A DNA stretch of 64,000 nt from Brevibacillus laterosporus (GCA_007833815.1 CP033464.1:2970001-3034000); one strand, 5' to 3'; shown: positions 32,229 to 40,230, counted from the stretch's first letter. The notes: generated by a model from the sequence alone, not told the origin. Numbers and translations: made by a program.

Positions 32229-32291
32229 ATGACGAATGTAACTATTTTGACGGATGATAACGGAGTTAAGCGTGAGTATCGCCGAGGTTAA
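32229..32291 (+). pseudogene. 5' fragment of a frameshifted gene
   Basis: GGAGGGTGATCGGTAAT leads to ATG 32229, which opens a 20-codon frame ending KREYRRG. The natural family start (NGV.YREVKR.A.VGE) would be restored by removing one C from GCC at 32281-32283, joining this piece to the frame of 32254. It is either a real frameshift mutation, a sequencing error, or a coupled leader. Confidence 0.45.
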
Positions 32292-33384
32292 ACGTAATGC
32301 GAACGTGGGGGAATTAGTAAGAGTCGTCGGGGCATGTGCCCCGTATTATCGAAAGGGTGATATTGGTAAGTTTGTAGGTGGAAGTTTCAACGTGAACTTT
32401 ACTGGTCATGGAAACGCGGAAGTTTGTGGTGATGGTAAGTGGGCAGTTGATTCTTACGTAGTCCTCGAACCCACCGACATTATTCACGTTGATGGCGTAC
32501 GTTATCGCGAGGAGAAACGGGCGGCAACGGTGGGCGAACGTATATTAATCGTCGCGGCGGAACAGACGGGAGGCGAATATAATAACGGGAGTGTCCTAAC
32601 TGTCAAAGGGACACTAGGGGAATTCGATTGTGTATACGTAAATGGACATGATCTAATTATCTACGATCGCGAGTACGTAGTACTAACGCCATTGCGCGAG
32701 AATATAACAGGATCATACGAACTGCCCACGAATAACATCACGTTAAATCTAAATATTACCGTAGCCTCATCGTCTCCTTCCGAAATCCTTAAAGCGATCG
32801 CGGATAGCGTACAGGCGGAGTTGGCGAAATTCAAGGGTGCGCCAAACGACAAGGAGTCTCGGGGTAAGATAACGGAAGTTCTAACGAATAAGTCACCGCA
32901 ACAAATTCGTGATGGGATCGTAGAACAGGCGAAGGCGGACGTGGAGGAGTTAACACGAATCGACCACAGGGCTGAGTTCGTCGTAAACCGTGAAAAACGT
33001 ACGGTAGTTGCGCTAATTCGCAAATGTGGTTCATTAACGATATCCGCTCGCGGCATCGCCAAATGCTCGCCTGACGACTGCTTCAACGCCCATATCGGCA
33101 AGGCTATTGCGTTGCACCGCGCATTGGGACTCGATGTGCCTTCAGATTATTTAAAGGCTCCACAGCCTACGGAACCGCGCGTCGGGGATGTTGTATTGGT
33201 GACGGAATCCGGAGCAATAACAGGCTCTACTATGACCGTAACAAGAATGGAACCTGAGCTTGATGAATTCGGTTACGGAAAGGCGTTTAGCCACACGCAC
33301 GATCCCGGATGGTTAGGCTCTGACCAAGTGAGCGTAATCGACGACTCCCGCGACCAAGAAACGGAGGTGCCCGCCGTTGCCTAG
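32254..33384 (+). CDS. Small-barrel repeat protein with helical C-terminus
   Basis: The first 140 residues hold two units of the same domain found at 17241 and 18849 (VKRNANVGELVRVVG; VDGVRYREEKRAATVGERIL). A central helical part (about 165-230) and a beta-rich C-terminal barrel (GDVVLVTESGAITGSTMTVT) follow. ATG 32254 lacks its own good SD; see the upstream fragment. The function is unknown. Confidence 0.5.
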   Translation: MITELSVSIAEVKRNANVGELVRVVGACAPYYRKGDIGKFVGGSFNVNFTGHGNAEVCGDGKWAVDSYVVLEPTDIIHVDGVRYREEKRAATVGERILIVAAEQTGGEYNNGSVLTVKGTLGEFDCVYVNGHDLIIYDREYVVLTPLRENITGSYELPTNNITLNLNITVASSSPSEILKAIADSVQAELAKFKGAPNDKESRGKITEVLTNKSPQQIRDGIVEQAKADVEELTRIDHRAEFVVNREKRTVVALIRKCGSLTISARGIAKCSPDDCFNAHIGKAIALHRALGLDVPSDYLKAPQPTEPRVGDVVLVTESGAITGSTMTVTRMEPELDEFGYGKAFSHTHDPGWLGSDQVSVIDDSRDQETEVPAVA

Positions 33385-33934
33385 TTCGATTAAACTCGCC
33401 CTCTGCGGCAAAATGCGGAGTGGAAAAGATACCGTCGCGGGTTATCTCGTTGAACATTACGACTTCGTACCGTTTGCATTCGGTGACGGGATCAAACGGG
33501 TATGTCTCGAACTGTTCCCCGAGCAATTTGCAAACGGCAAAAAGCCCCGTGCGCTATTGCAAGGCGTGGGGCAGGCGATGCGGGCGTTTGACCCCGATGT
33601 GTGGGTTAACCGGACTCTACGCGAAATACGTCAACTGACCTACTCACCGAGTTTCGATGTATTAATCAGTGATCTCCGCCAGCCGAGCGAATATGCCCGT
33701 CTACGTTCCGAAGGCTTCGTCATAATCCGAGTAAATGCATCCGAGGCTATCCGCCGTCAACGAATGATAAACGCTGGTGACACGTTTACGGACGCGGACC
33801 TCGACCATGAAACCGAACAGCATGTCGATACCTTTGCGGTTGACTATGAGTTGGATAACAACGGGAGTGTACTGGACTTGTACGAACAGATTGACGTTAT
33901 GATGCGGGAGATTATACGTAAGGAGGCGGTTTGA
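33377..33934 (+). CDS. Deoxynucleoside monophosphate kinase-like P-loop protein
   Basis: The P-loop GKMRSGKDT (residues 11-19) and the LID-like stretch with RRQRMINAGDTFTDADLDHE fit phage dNMP kinases, which phosphorylate dNMPs to dNDPs. This follows dUTPase and ThyX in the same strand block. The TTG start follows GGAGGTG. Confidence 0.75.
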   Translation: MPSSIKLALCGKMRSGKDTVAGYLVEHYDFVPFAFGDGIKRVCLELFPEQFANGKKPRALLQGVGQAMRAFDPDVWVNRTLREIRQLTYSPSFDVLISDLRQPSEYARLRSEGFVIIRVNASEAIRRQRMINAGDTFTDADLDHETEQHVDTFAVDYELDNNGSVLDLYEQIDVMMREIIRKEAV

Positions 33935-34086
33935 TGCGAAAAGTTTTACTGAGTGGTTATGTGATTTACGATGAGGACGATTTGACAAACGGTGAACATG
34001 TCGCAGGCCGTATCGAGGACTTATTATTCAACGAGACGTTTCCACGTGAGTGGTCGTTTTCGGTTGTTGAGGACGGTGAGTTTTAG
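33934..34086 (+). CDS. Small acidic protein (50 aa)
   Basis: The start overlaps the kinase stop, with AAGGAGGCGG upstream. The product is an acidic alpha/beta peptide (VIYDEDDLTNGEHVAGRIED). The family is not recognised. Confidence 0.5.
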   Translation: MRKVLLSGYVIYDEDDLTNGEHVAGRIEDLLFNETFPREWSFSVVEDGEF

Positions 34087-34244
34087 TGGAACTTGCGAAA
34101 GACGATCCGTTCTTGTCCGACTGGCCCACGTATGTTCGCGAGGCGTACGCAGACGGCTACCGCGCTGGATATGCGGAGGGCCGTCACGCCGCCTCAACGG
34201 AGATTACTTACGATTTCTTACGGCCACGTCCAGGTGCTTCGTGA
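34086..34244 (+). CDS. Small protein (52 aa)
   Basis: GTG 34086 shares a base with the previous stop. The peptide has the pattern EAYADGYRAGYAEGRHA, typical of small phage proteins of unknown role. Its end overlaps the convergent - strand gene by 37 bases. Confidence 0.45.
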   Translation: MELAKDDPFLSDWPTYVREAYADGYRAGYAEGRHAASTEITYDFLRPRPGAS

Positions 34245-34582
34245 TTCTCATGTCGGAACGCGTACCAGTTGTTGGATCGTTCGATGTAAAGATACTTGCC
34301 GATAGGGACGTTGTTCTTGCGGATAAACGAGCTTACTGACGCATAGTAACGCTTGCCGTCGAATGTAGCCGGCTGTACCGAATCAGCAACGGAGACTTCG
34401 CCCGGACGTGCGATTCCGATATTGCCGGTGGCAGGGTCGTAGCCAACGTGACATTTAAACGGCGTGCCGGCTACAATGCCGAGCTTGACGCGAAGAGCTG
34501 ACGAAAGGTACAGACGGTTGAATTTGTCCACCGAAATGTAGGCTTCGAGGGATTCCGCAAAATTATGAGCGACGAAAGACAT
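34208..34582 (-). CDS. AbrB-like - strand regulator candidate
   Basis: The segment YISVDKFNRLYLSSALRVKL resembles the swapped-hairpin AbrB/SpoVT DNA-binding fold near the N-terminus, but the match is weak. CGGAGTG precedes ATG 34582. It lies divergent to the C5 methyltransferase gene, which suggests that it may control it. Confidence 0.5.
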   Translation of the reverse strand: MSFVAHNFAESLEAYISVDKFNRLYLSSALRVKLGIVAGTPFKCHVGYDPATGNIGIARPGEVSVADSVQPATFDGKRYYASVSSFIRKNNVPIGKYLYIERSNNWYAFRHENHEAPGRGRKKS

Positions 34583-34638
34583 AGTGATCACTCCGATCAT
34601 TAACGTTTGTTTAACGATAGTATACGTGAAAAGGGGCG

Positions 34639-36078
34639 ATGTTGATAGTGGGATTTACGTATGTTTCGCTATTTTCTGGAATCGGTGGTTTTGAAACGGC
34701 ATTAAACGCACTCGGTGGTAGATGCGTCTTTGCGAGCGAGATTGATAAATACGCGAACAAGGCTTACGAGGTGCTATATGGAGAGTCTACGGCTGGCGAC
34801 GTTACACAGATCGCAGCCGAATCCGTACCGGATCACGATTTACTAGTCGGTGGCTTCCCGTGTCAGGCGTTCTCAGTAGCGGGTAAGCAACTCGGTTTCG
34901 ATGATACGCGAGGCACCCTATTCTTCGAGATTGCACGGATTGCTCGCGTGAAGAAGCCGAGGATGTTGCTGTTAGAAAACGTAAAGGGACTCGTCAGCCA
35001 CGATAAAGGCAGGACGCTTGATACGATTATCCAGACGTTAGACGAGATGGGATATGCGGTGGACTTCCGTGTACTCAATTCAAAATATTTCGGCGTACCG
35101 CAGAATAGAGAGCGTATCTTTATTGTTGCGGTAAGAGACGCGTTGCACGAGTCCTGGGCAATCTCGAAGAATAGGGGTGTTGTCGAGCGTGCCAAAGAAC
35201 GGATAAAGGCGTTAGGTGTCCGGATATTTAATTTCGATTGGCCTAATGAGGGTACGGTTACGACATGCATTCGGGACATTCTCGAAGATGATGTTGAAGA
35301 GAAGTATTATCTGAGTGAAGAGAAGACGGCGAAGTTGATCGCTCAATTGAACGGTACGCATGAAGGCGTAACCCAAAGATTTCTTATCGATGATCAAGGA
35401 CGGACCACGAAAGAACTACGTCCACTCAATGTATCCCCTACGATTAGGCGTGAGATGCACGGGAATGAACCGAGAGTAGTCGAGCCGGATTTAGTACAGA
35501 TCGGACTCCTCGACATGAAAGGCAATGAATCAATACGCCGAGTCTACTCGGCGGAAGGGGTTTCGCCAACGCTCACGACAATGGGCGGTGGGCACCGTGA
35601 ACCGAAAGTCGTAATTGAACGCCCACAACAGTTTACGGACGGGGCTGGAATCAGCTACTGCCTGGACGCTAACTACGCTAAAGGCACGTCACTAGGAGAT
35701 TTAGGGAAGGGTCGTCGTACGCATGTAACGGAGGAAGTCCGCCCTGTTCTAACGCCTGATCGCGTTGAAAAAAGGCAGAACGGGCGCCGTTTCAAAAAGG
35801 AAGGGGAGCCGGCGTTCACACTAACCGCACAGGACAAGCACGGGGTCGCTATCGGAAACTACCCGCGCTACCGCATCCGCAAACTAACACCACTCGAATG
35901 CTTCCGTTTACAAGGATTCCCAGACACTTATTATCACGCGTTAAAATCCGCAGGAATCAGCGACTCTCAACTCTACAAAATGGCGGGCAATGCCGTAACT
36001 GTTAACGTAATAAGCGCGATAGGCAGGCGTTTATTACCGTATTTGACGGAAGAGTCTACGGTAAAGGAGGCGGCGTAA
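34639..36078 (+). CDS. C5-cytosine DNA methyltransferase
   Basis: Motif I (SLFSGIGGFE), motif IV (GGFPCQAFS, catalytic Cys), motif VI (LLLENVKG), motif VIII (QNRERIFIVA) and the C-terminal motif X (YKMAGNAVTVNVI) are clear. It transfers a methyl group to cytosine C5. The target-recognition region is long (about 190-400) with repeated SPT(L/I) type motifs, suggesting more than one recognition unit. No partner restriction enzyme is seen, so it probably protects phage DNA. The start is ambiguous: GTG 34648 is an option. Confidence 0.9.
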   Translation: MLIVGFTYVSLFSGIGGFETALNALGGRCVFASEIDKYANKAYEVLYGESTAGDVTQIAAESVPDHDLLVGGFPCQAFSVAGKQLGFDDTRGTLFFEIARIARVKKPRMLLLENVKGLVSHDKGRTLDTIIQTLDEMGYAVDFRVLNSKYFGVPQNRERIFIVAVRDALHESWAISKNRGVVERAKERIKALGVRIFNFDWPNEGTVTTCIRDILEDDVEEKYYLSEEKTAKLIAQLNGTHEGVTQRFLIDDQGRTTKELRPLNVSPTIRREMHGNEPRVVEPDLVQIGLLDMKGNESIRRVYSAEGVSPTLTTMGGGHREPKVVIERPQQFTDGAGISYCLDANYAKGTSLGDLGKGRRTHVTEEVRPVLTPDRVEKRQNGRRFKKEGEPAFTLTAQDKHGVAIGNYPRYRIRKLTPLECFRLQGFPDTYYHALKSAGISDSQLYKMAGNAVTVNVISAIGRRLLPYLTEESTVKEAA

Positions 36079-37295
36079 TGGGAAAAGCCGACCGCAAACG
36101 GTGGGACGGAAATGTACGTTCAATGGCGATAGTTACGAAAGCACTCGAAGATATCACGGAGGATGACGTTCAGTTTCTGCGCGACAATTACACGTCGGCA
36201 GGCGGCTTACTCCCGAATGCCTGCTCCGGTGGGGCTTTCTTCACGCCGGCACATGTGGCGCGGTTCATGGTCGAAGCGATTGCGGGGTTGTCTGGAGAAT
36301 TTACGTCAGGCACCCGCGTACTTGAACCGTCAGCCGGCTCCGGCGTCTTTCTCGAACACATTCCGATAGATTGCGAAATTACTGCGCTCGAATTGGACGA
36401 AACGAGCGCGAAGGTGACGAAGCTCATTTATCCGCACGTTAACGTTATAAATGCGGATGCACTAACGCATGAGCGACGCGACTACTACGACCTAGTCATC
36501 GGTAACCCGCCGTACGGGCTGACGCTAGAAACGGAGCGCGACGATTTCCAGACGATGAGCAAGTCGAAAGGGAAGTATCGCGGCAAGTCCGAGAACGTGT
36601 TCATTGAACTCGCCATTAAGGCAGCGAAGCCCGGCGGTTACATTGCGTTTGTCCTGCCGATGGGCGTTTCGTTCTCGCAAGTGTCCAAAAAGATACGCCG
36701 CCTAATGTACGAAACGTGCTGGCAAATTGCGACGGTCCACCTGCCGGGCGAAACGTTCCAACATGTAGGGACGACGATAGAAACGCAGATATTGATATTA
36801 CGGAAGGCGCCACCTGACACTCCGTTATTTGAACCCGCGACTAAACGATGGAGATCGAGCTTTAAGCGTGGGGGAGACGGCGCTATCACGCAATACGATG
36901 CGCGGTTCCTAGCCGGACAGCCTCCGTCCTATTTCGCGGTGGTGACGGACATCGGGTGGGATACGAAGGGGCGACGGACTGAGGCGGCACAACTGGACGA
37001 TCTGCTCGTGGACTTTACGGATGACGGCTTAGTCCGCGAGAACTTGTATCCACATATTCCGAGTTGGCACGGGATCGGCAAGGGTAACGAGGCGTTTTTC
37101 TTCTCGCATGGTAACGGCTACTGCGATGGATACAGAGACGGGTCCCGAACGTATGCCGACGGACCTTACCGGTGGAATGAACTGACACTCGGCGCGGGCG
37201 ATGAGATAGACGGTAATAGTACGTGGGACTTCGAGTGGATGGATCGGATTGTGGCGGAGTATTACGAGGGAACTACGATAAGGGAGGCGGCGTAA
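36078..37295 (+). CDS. N6-adenine DNA methyltransferase
   Basis: VLEPSAGSGVFLEHI (SAM-binding motif I) and VIGNPPYG (catalytic motif IV) mark an N6-type methyltransferase. The C-terminal half has no clear nuclease motif, so it is likely an orphan methyltransferase. The start overlaps the C5 gene stop (TAATG). Together they would hide the phage from more than one host restriction system; that is inference. Confidence 0.85.
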   Translation: MGKADRKRWDGNVRSMAIVTKALEDITEDDVQFLRDNYTSAGGLLPNACSGGAFFTPAHVARFMVEAIAGLSGEFTSGTRVLEPSAGSGVFLEHIPIDCEITALELDETSAKVTKLIYPHVNVINADALTHERRDYYDLVIGNPPYGLTLETERDDFQTMSKSKGKYRGKSENVFIELAIKAAKPGGYIAFVLPMGVSFSQVSKKIRRLMYETCWQIATVHLPGETFQHVGTTIETQILILRKAPPDTPLFEPATKRWRSSFKRGGDGAITQYDARFLAGQPPSYFAVVTDIGWDTKGRRTEAAQLDDLLVDFTDDGLVRENLYPHIPSWHGIGKGNEAFFFSHGNGYCDGYRDGSRTYADGPYRWNELTLGAGDEIDGNSTWDFEWMDRIVAEYYEGTTIREAA

Positions 37296-37663
37296 TGGGC
37301 GCATGTGCCGTAGATATCGAAAAGGGACACCGAAATCTTTCCGTAAGATACGCATTAAACGACCGCGACGGCGTACACGCAATCCTACGCGACATCCACC
37401 ATTTACGGTCGAGCCGGTTCGAACGGGGCGACTATGCGGCGTGTGACGTGCTGATTGATCTGGCGGAGGCGATCGGACGGGCGGGGCTGACAGCGCGCGA
37501 GAAAGAGGTGTTGTATTACGTGTATGAACGGGACTTGGACGTAAAGGAAGCCGGGCAACTGATGGGCATTAGCCCTCAAAAAGCCGGATTGCGCGTAAGA
37601 AATGGATTGGAACGAATTGCGAAGGTTTATACGGCATGGAATTACGGTGAGGAGGCGGCATGA
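37295..37663 (+). CDS. Sigma region 4-like DNA-binding protein
   Basis: Residues 65-112 (LTAREKEVLYYVYERDLDVK, then EAGQLMGISPQKAGLRV) match the helix-turn-helix of sigma region 4. Proteins of this size and place before the late operon often switch on late genes in Bacillota phages (ArpU/RinA-like role). The start overlaps the previous stop. Confidence 0.65.
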   Translation: MGACAVDIEKGHRNLSVRYALNDRDGVHAILRDIHHLRSSRFERGDYAACDVLIDLAEAIGRAGLTAREKEVLYYVYERDLDVKEAGQLMGISPQKAGLRVRNGLERIAKVYTAWNYGEEAA

Positions 37664-38112
37664 TGATGGAGTTAACCAAAATGGATCGTATGGATCGTAT
37701 AGTAACTATTAGCGAGTGGATAGACGGTGTAATCCTACGGACTGGCAATCGACCAAACTCCGGCGAACTAGAACGCCTAGCAGACGCGATCCTACACGAA
37801 GAACTTACGGATGATGATGAGCATAAAATCGCACACCAAGAATATCCGATACTGTCTGCGACACAATACGCCCGCCGAACGCTCGGTAAGCACAAACGAC
37901 GTGGTTCCGGCATGGGTGGTGAGACTTCGCTTAAAATCGTAGAGGAGACGGGGACGGATGGGATTTCCTATCGCAAGCCTTCGCGTAGAAGACGCAGCCC
38001 TTACGAAATGCAATTCGTGGATAACAACGCGAAGATACGGAATAAGGCGAGGCGGGAACAGTACGCAAAAGACACTAAGGCGGGCGAAGTCAAGAGCTAT
38101 TTTATTGCGTAA
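37660..38112 (+). CDS. Hypothetical basic protein
   Basis: The 150-residue protein has a helical N-terminus and a very basic C-terminal half (KPSRRRRSPYE, then KIRNKARREQYAKDTK), which suggests nucleic-acid contact. It overlaps the sigma-like gene by four bases. No family is recognised. Confidence 0.55.
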   Translation: MMMELTKMDRMDRIVTISEWIDGVILRTGNRPNSGELERLADAILHEELTDDDEHKIAHQEYPILSATQYARRTLGKHKRRGSGMGGETSLKIVEETGTDGISYRKPSRRRRSPYEMQFVDNNAKIRNKARREQYAKDTKAGEVKSYFIA

Positions 38113-38148
38113 GGGGGTTCGTTTTGGGCAATTTCGTATCTATGCACG

Positions 38149-38289
38149 TTAGAGACGTTCGTGCGAAAGTTCGAGTATATCCGTAATCCCAACGCCTAGC
38201 ACTTCGCATATTTTCGCAAGATTATCTAGTGGCATCCGTACGGTTTCATTGTTGCACAATCGTTCGTAGTTCCAATATGTTGTTGATAT
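38149..38289 (-). pseudogene. Truncated XRE regulator remnant
   Basis: The - strand frame reads YWNYERLCNNETVRMPLDNL, then AKICEVLGVGITDILEL, the second half of an XRE helix-turn-helix domain. A stop codon lies just upstream and no start is present, so the N-terminal half is lost. It marks the left edge of the AT-rich cassette. Confidence 0.6.
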
Positions 38290-38311
38290 TTAAAACAATA
38301 ACTATTATACT
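38283..38311 (+). promoter_or_regulatory. Sigma-A promoter of the secreted protein gene
   Basis: TTGATA (38283-38288), a 17-base spacer and TATACT (38306-38311) form a near-consensus promoter 46 bases before ATG 38357. Its host-type strength suggests expression outside the lytic programme. Confidence 0.75.
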
Positions 38312-38356
38312 AAATTCTGTAAATTAAAATTAGTATATATTTCCAAGGAGGAAAAA

Positions 38357-39085
38357 ATGAAAAAAGTTATTTTATCTAGTGCTCTTGTTTTATCATTAAT
38401 TGCTTCATCTAGTATTCCTGCTTTTGCTATGAATGAATCTAATCAAATTGTTGAAGCCGAGAATCTCGAAGACAGTCAAGGAAATAAATATAGGATTGAG
38501 ATTTTAGAGGATAATGATAGCGTAAGAATAGTTAGAGTAGAAAGTGAAAATGGAATTATTGAGGCTACGTATGATAAAATGAATCATACTATAGAGTTCG
38601 ATGAAGATGGTACCATAACGCAGGTCTCTATAGCAGATTCTGACGAACAAGTAGAGAAAGAAAAACAAAAACAGTCTAAAATTGCGGCATTTGCAGAGAA
38701 AAATATAGTACGGCAATCACATGAACAATACTATGGTTATTATTATGTAATCGATAAGAGTGGGAGCAATAGATACTGGGATGTCGGGAATGGTAAAAAA
38801 GGAACCTATGTAAAACAAACATCGGTTAATCAAGACGATTTGTTTGATTTTGAGGATAAAGTTGATGAGTTAATTAAAGCTGAGGCTCTGTTAGTGGTGA
38901 ACACAACTGTTTCAGGCTCGGCATTTATGGCAAGTGTAAAAGACATTAAATCAGGGTGGGGCGCTGATAGATTGATCGCTTTTTTTGCAGGCGCTGGTTT
39001 TGGTATGGCAGCAGCCGTTAACGCTGCGGATGTGGTTCTAGCTGAGAAAAAAGCAGCACGTGCATTTGATAATATTATGGATTGA
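38357..39085 (+). CDS. Secreted protein with Gly-rich hydrophobic C-terminus
   Basis: A classic signal peptide (MKKVILSSALVLSLIASSSI, cut after PAFA) is followed by an acidic middle and a hydrophobic, Gly/Ala-rich segment near the C-terminus (LIAFFAGAGFGMAAAVNAAD). AAGGAGG precedes the ATG. The AT-rich DNA and private promoter mark it as a moron gene. With the next membrane protein it resembles a bacteriocin plus immunity pair, but I do not recognise the family and other exported roles are possible. Confidence 0.65.
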   Translation: MKKVILSSALVLSLIASSSIPAFAMNESNQIVEAENLEDSQGNKYRIEILEDNDSVRIVRVESENGIIEATYDKMNHTIEFDEDGTITQVSIADSDEQVEKEKQKQSKIAAFAEKNIVRQSHEQYYGYYYVIDKSGSNRYWDVGNGKKGTYVKQTSVNQDDLFDFEDKVDELIKAEALLVVNTTVSGSAFMASVKDIKSGWGADRLIAFFAGAGFGMAAAVNAADVVLAEKKAARAFDNIMD

Positions 39086-39300
39086 GGAAAGTAGTGAGTG
39101 AAATAATAACAAGTATTTTTTTAAACAAGTGGATTTTCTTGATTTTACCTTTGTTTTTATTTCTTAACATAGTAATCCAGCCGTTTCTTTTTAAGGGTAA
39201 ATTTGAAAAGTTAAGAAAAGTACTATTGGTTGTAAATATGGTAGTAGTGGCATATTCGTCTATCATGCTTATTTATATCATATACAATTCATTTAATTAA
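39082..39300 (+). CDS. Small two-helix membrane protein, partner of 38357
   Basis: Two hydrophobic helices (about 17-35 and 47-68) with basic loops cover the 72 residues. It overlaps the secreted-protein stop. GTG 39094, with GAGGA upstream, is an alternative start. An immunity or transport role is inferred only from pairing. Confidence 0.6.
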   Translation: MRKVVSEIITSIFLNKWIFLILPLFLFLNIVIQPFLFKGKFEKLRKVLLVVNMVVVAYSSIMLIYIIYNSFN

Positions 39301-39329
39301 GTCCTTTCACACCCTTGTCCAACGGAGCC

Positions 39330-39437
39330 TTGGAAACTATTACATTGGTAATCTTGGTGGTAGCTCTGGCTATCTCGATCAGAAACGCGATTAGTCGTCG
39401 GACATCCGGCGGCTTTTTGCATTTGGAAGGATTTTGA
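39330..39437 (+). CDS. Possible 35-residue membrane peptide
   Basis: A TTG-started frame encodes a hydrophobic helix (LVILVVALAISI) followed by a basic RNAISRRTSG tail. CGGAG is only two bases from the start, which is too close, so the call is tentative. Confidence 0.3.
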   Translation: METITLVILVVALAISIRNAISRRTSGGFLHLEGF

Positions 39438-39477
39438 AATCTTCATGTCGAAAGGTGTAGGCAAGGAGGTGGATAAG

Positions 39478-39597
39478 ATGAAAACACATAACGGTTTCGA
39501 AAGCTTCCCGGAGTGGAAACACCGCACAGAACCGGAATGGGACGCAGGCCCACGTTGGAAAACGGCTCCTGAGTGGGACCCAGACCCCGGCCATTAA
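39478..39597 (+). CDS. W/DPG micro-protein 1 (39 aa)
   Basis: AAGGAGGTG precedes ATG 39478. The 39-residue product is rich in Trp, Glu, Asp and Pro, contains internal repeats (TEPEWDAGPRW and TAPEWDPDPGH) and ends in DPGH. It is the first and longest of five tandem micro-ORFs that share (E)P(D/E)W and DPG[HY] motifs. No signal peptide or membrane segment is present. The family is unknown to me. Confidence 0.6.
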   Translation: MKTHNGFESFPEWKHRTEPEWDAGPRWKTAPEWDPDPGH

Positions 39598-39614
39598 TCG
39601 AAGGAGGCTTTCCT

Positions 39615-39671
39615 ATGACAGAACCAGATTGGATTTTGGACCCCGGTTGGACTGACGATCCGGGTCACTAG
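39615..39671 (+). CDS. W/DPG micro-protein 2 (18 aa)
   Basis: CGAAGGAGG precedes ATG 39615. The product is MTEPDWILDPGWTDDPGH: it opens with TEPDW and carries DPGW and DPGH. The leader ATTAATCGAAGGAGGCT is identical to that of micro-protein 4, showing local duplication. Confidence 0.6.
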   Translation: MTEPDWILDPGWTDDPGH

Positions 39672-39689
39672 ACAAGGAGGGACCGCGAT

Positions 39690-39725
39690 ATGATTTATGA
39701 TTGGACGGATAATCCCGGCTATTAA
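39690..39725 (+). CDS. W/DPG micro-protein 3 (11 aa)
   Basis: ACAAGGAGGG precedes ATG 39690. The product is only MIYDWTDNPGY, a single W...NPGY motif. On its own it would not be called; the SD site and its place in the series support it. Confidence 0.5.
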   Translation: MIYDWTDNPGY

Positions 39726-39744
39726 TCGAAGGAGGCTACAGAGT

Positions 39745-39822
39745 ATGACCGAACCAGAATGGGCAGTGCAACGTAATTGCAATACGGGCGATCCGGGTTA
39801 TGTCGACGATCCCGGTTATTAA
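39745..39822 (+). CDS. W/DPG micro-protein 4 (25 aa)
   Basis: CGAAGGAGG precedes ATG 39745. The product starts MTEPEWAVQR, has one Cys, and carries DPGY twice, the second at the very C-terminus. The codons for the repeated motif differ between copies, so the repeat is in the protein and not just in the DNA. Confidence 0.6.
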   Translation: MTEPEWAVQRNCNTGDPGYVDDPGY

Positions 39823-39844
39823 TATCACCGAAGGGGTGCGCTAT

Positions 39845-39901
39845 ATGACAGAATCTGATTGGACAAAACAACGTTTTAATGACGGTGGAATCGGCTGGTA
39901 A
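39845..39901 (+). CDS. W/DPG micro-protein 5, divergent (18 aa)
   Basis: CGAAGGGG precedes ATG 39845. The product MTESDWTKQRFNDGGIGW keeps the TE-x-DW start and a QR motif shared with copy 4, but ends GIGW in place of DPGY. Confidence 0.5.
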   Translation: MTESDWTKQRFNDGGIGW

Positions 39902-39966
39902 GCAGCCACTTTTACCACGATGTACGCGGACCAGAGTAGTACGGAGTTGCTACTACGCTTAGTCTC

Positions 39967-40113
39967 GTGGGAGCCGGATTCATGTCGGGGTGTACACTTG
40001 ACGTGGTTGGCGCTGGCAATCCGACCTTTCGGGCTACGAGCGCTAGAATATTCGGAATTGACGAGGAACAGGCCACCTATGTCGAAAGTAATGGGACGAG
40101 AGGAGGTGTCTAG
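39967..40113 (+). CDS. Possible truncated lipoprotein
   Basis: The open frame from 39940 reads VATTLSLVGAGFMSGC, like a lipoprotein signal with its Lys-rich start missing, then a short hydrophilic domain ending at a TAG two bases before the next gene. GTG 39967 is the first usable start but has no SD site. It is either a remnant or an overlapping misread frame (a 68-residue alternative frame starts at 39920). Confidence 0.3.
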   Translation: MGAGFMSGCTLDVVGAGNPTFRATSARIFGIDEEQATYVESNGTRGGV

Positions 40114-40115
40114 AT

Positions 40116-40202
40116 ATGGAGCTTGATTTACTAGCTGCAACCACTAAGATTGCTCTTAGTACTCTGATTGGCTTAGGTATTAAAGAAATGTTTGGTATTT
40201 AG
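40116..40202 (+). CDS. 28-residue hydrophobic peptide
   Basis: AGGAGGTG precedes ATG 40116. The peptide (core LAATTKIALSTLIGLGIKEM) is an amphipathic or membrane helix. It ends at a terminator and closes the micro-ORF cluster. Confidence 0.5.
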   Translation: MELDLLAATTKIALSTLIGLGIKEMFGI

Positions 40203-40230
40203 TCGCCAATTACGGCGGCTTTTTCTATTT
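40202..40230 (+). terminator. Terminator of the micro-ORF cluster
   Basis: GTCGCC/GGCGGC (40202-40207 with 40214-40219) forms a 6-bp stem followed by TTTTTCTATTTT. Confidence 0.7.
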
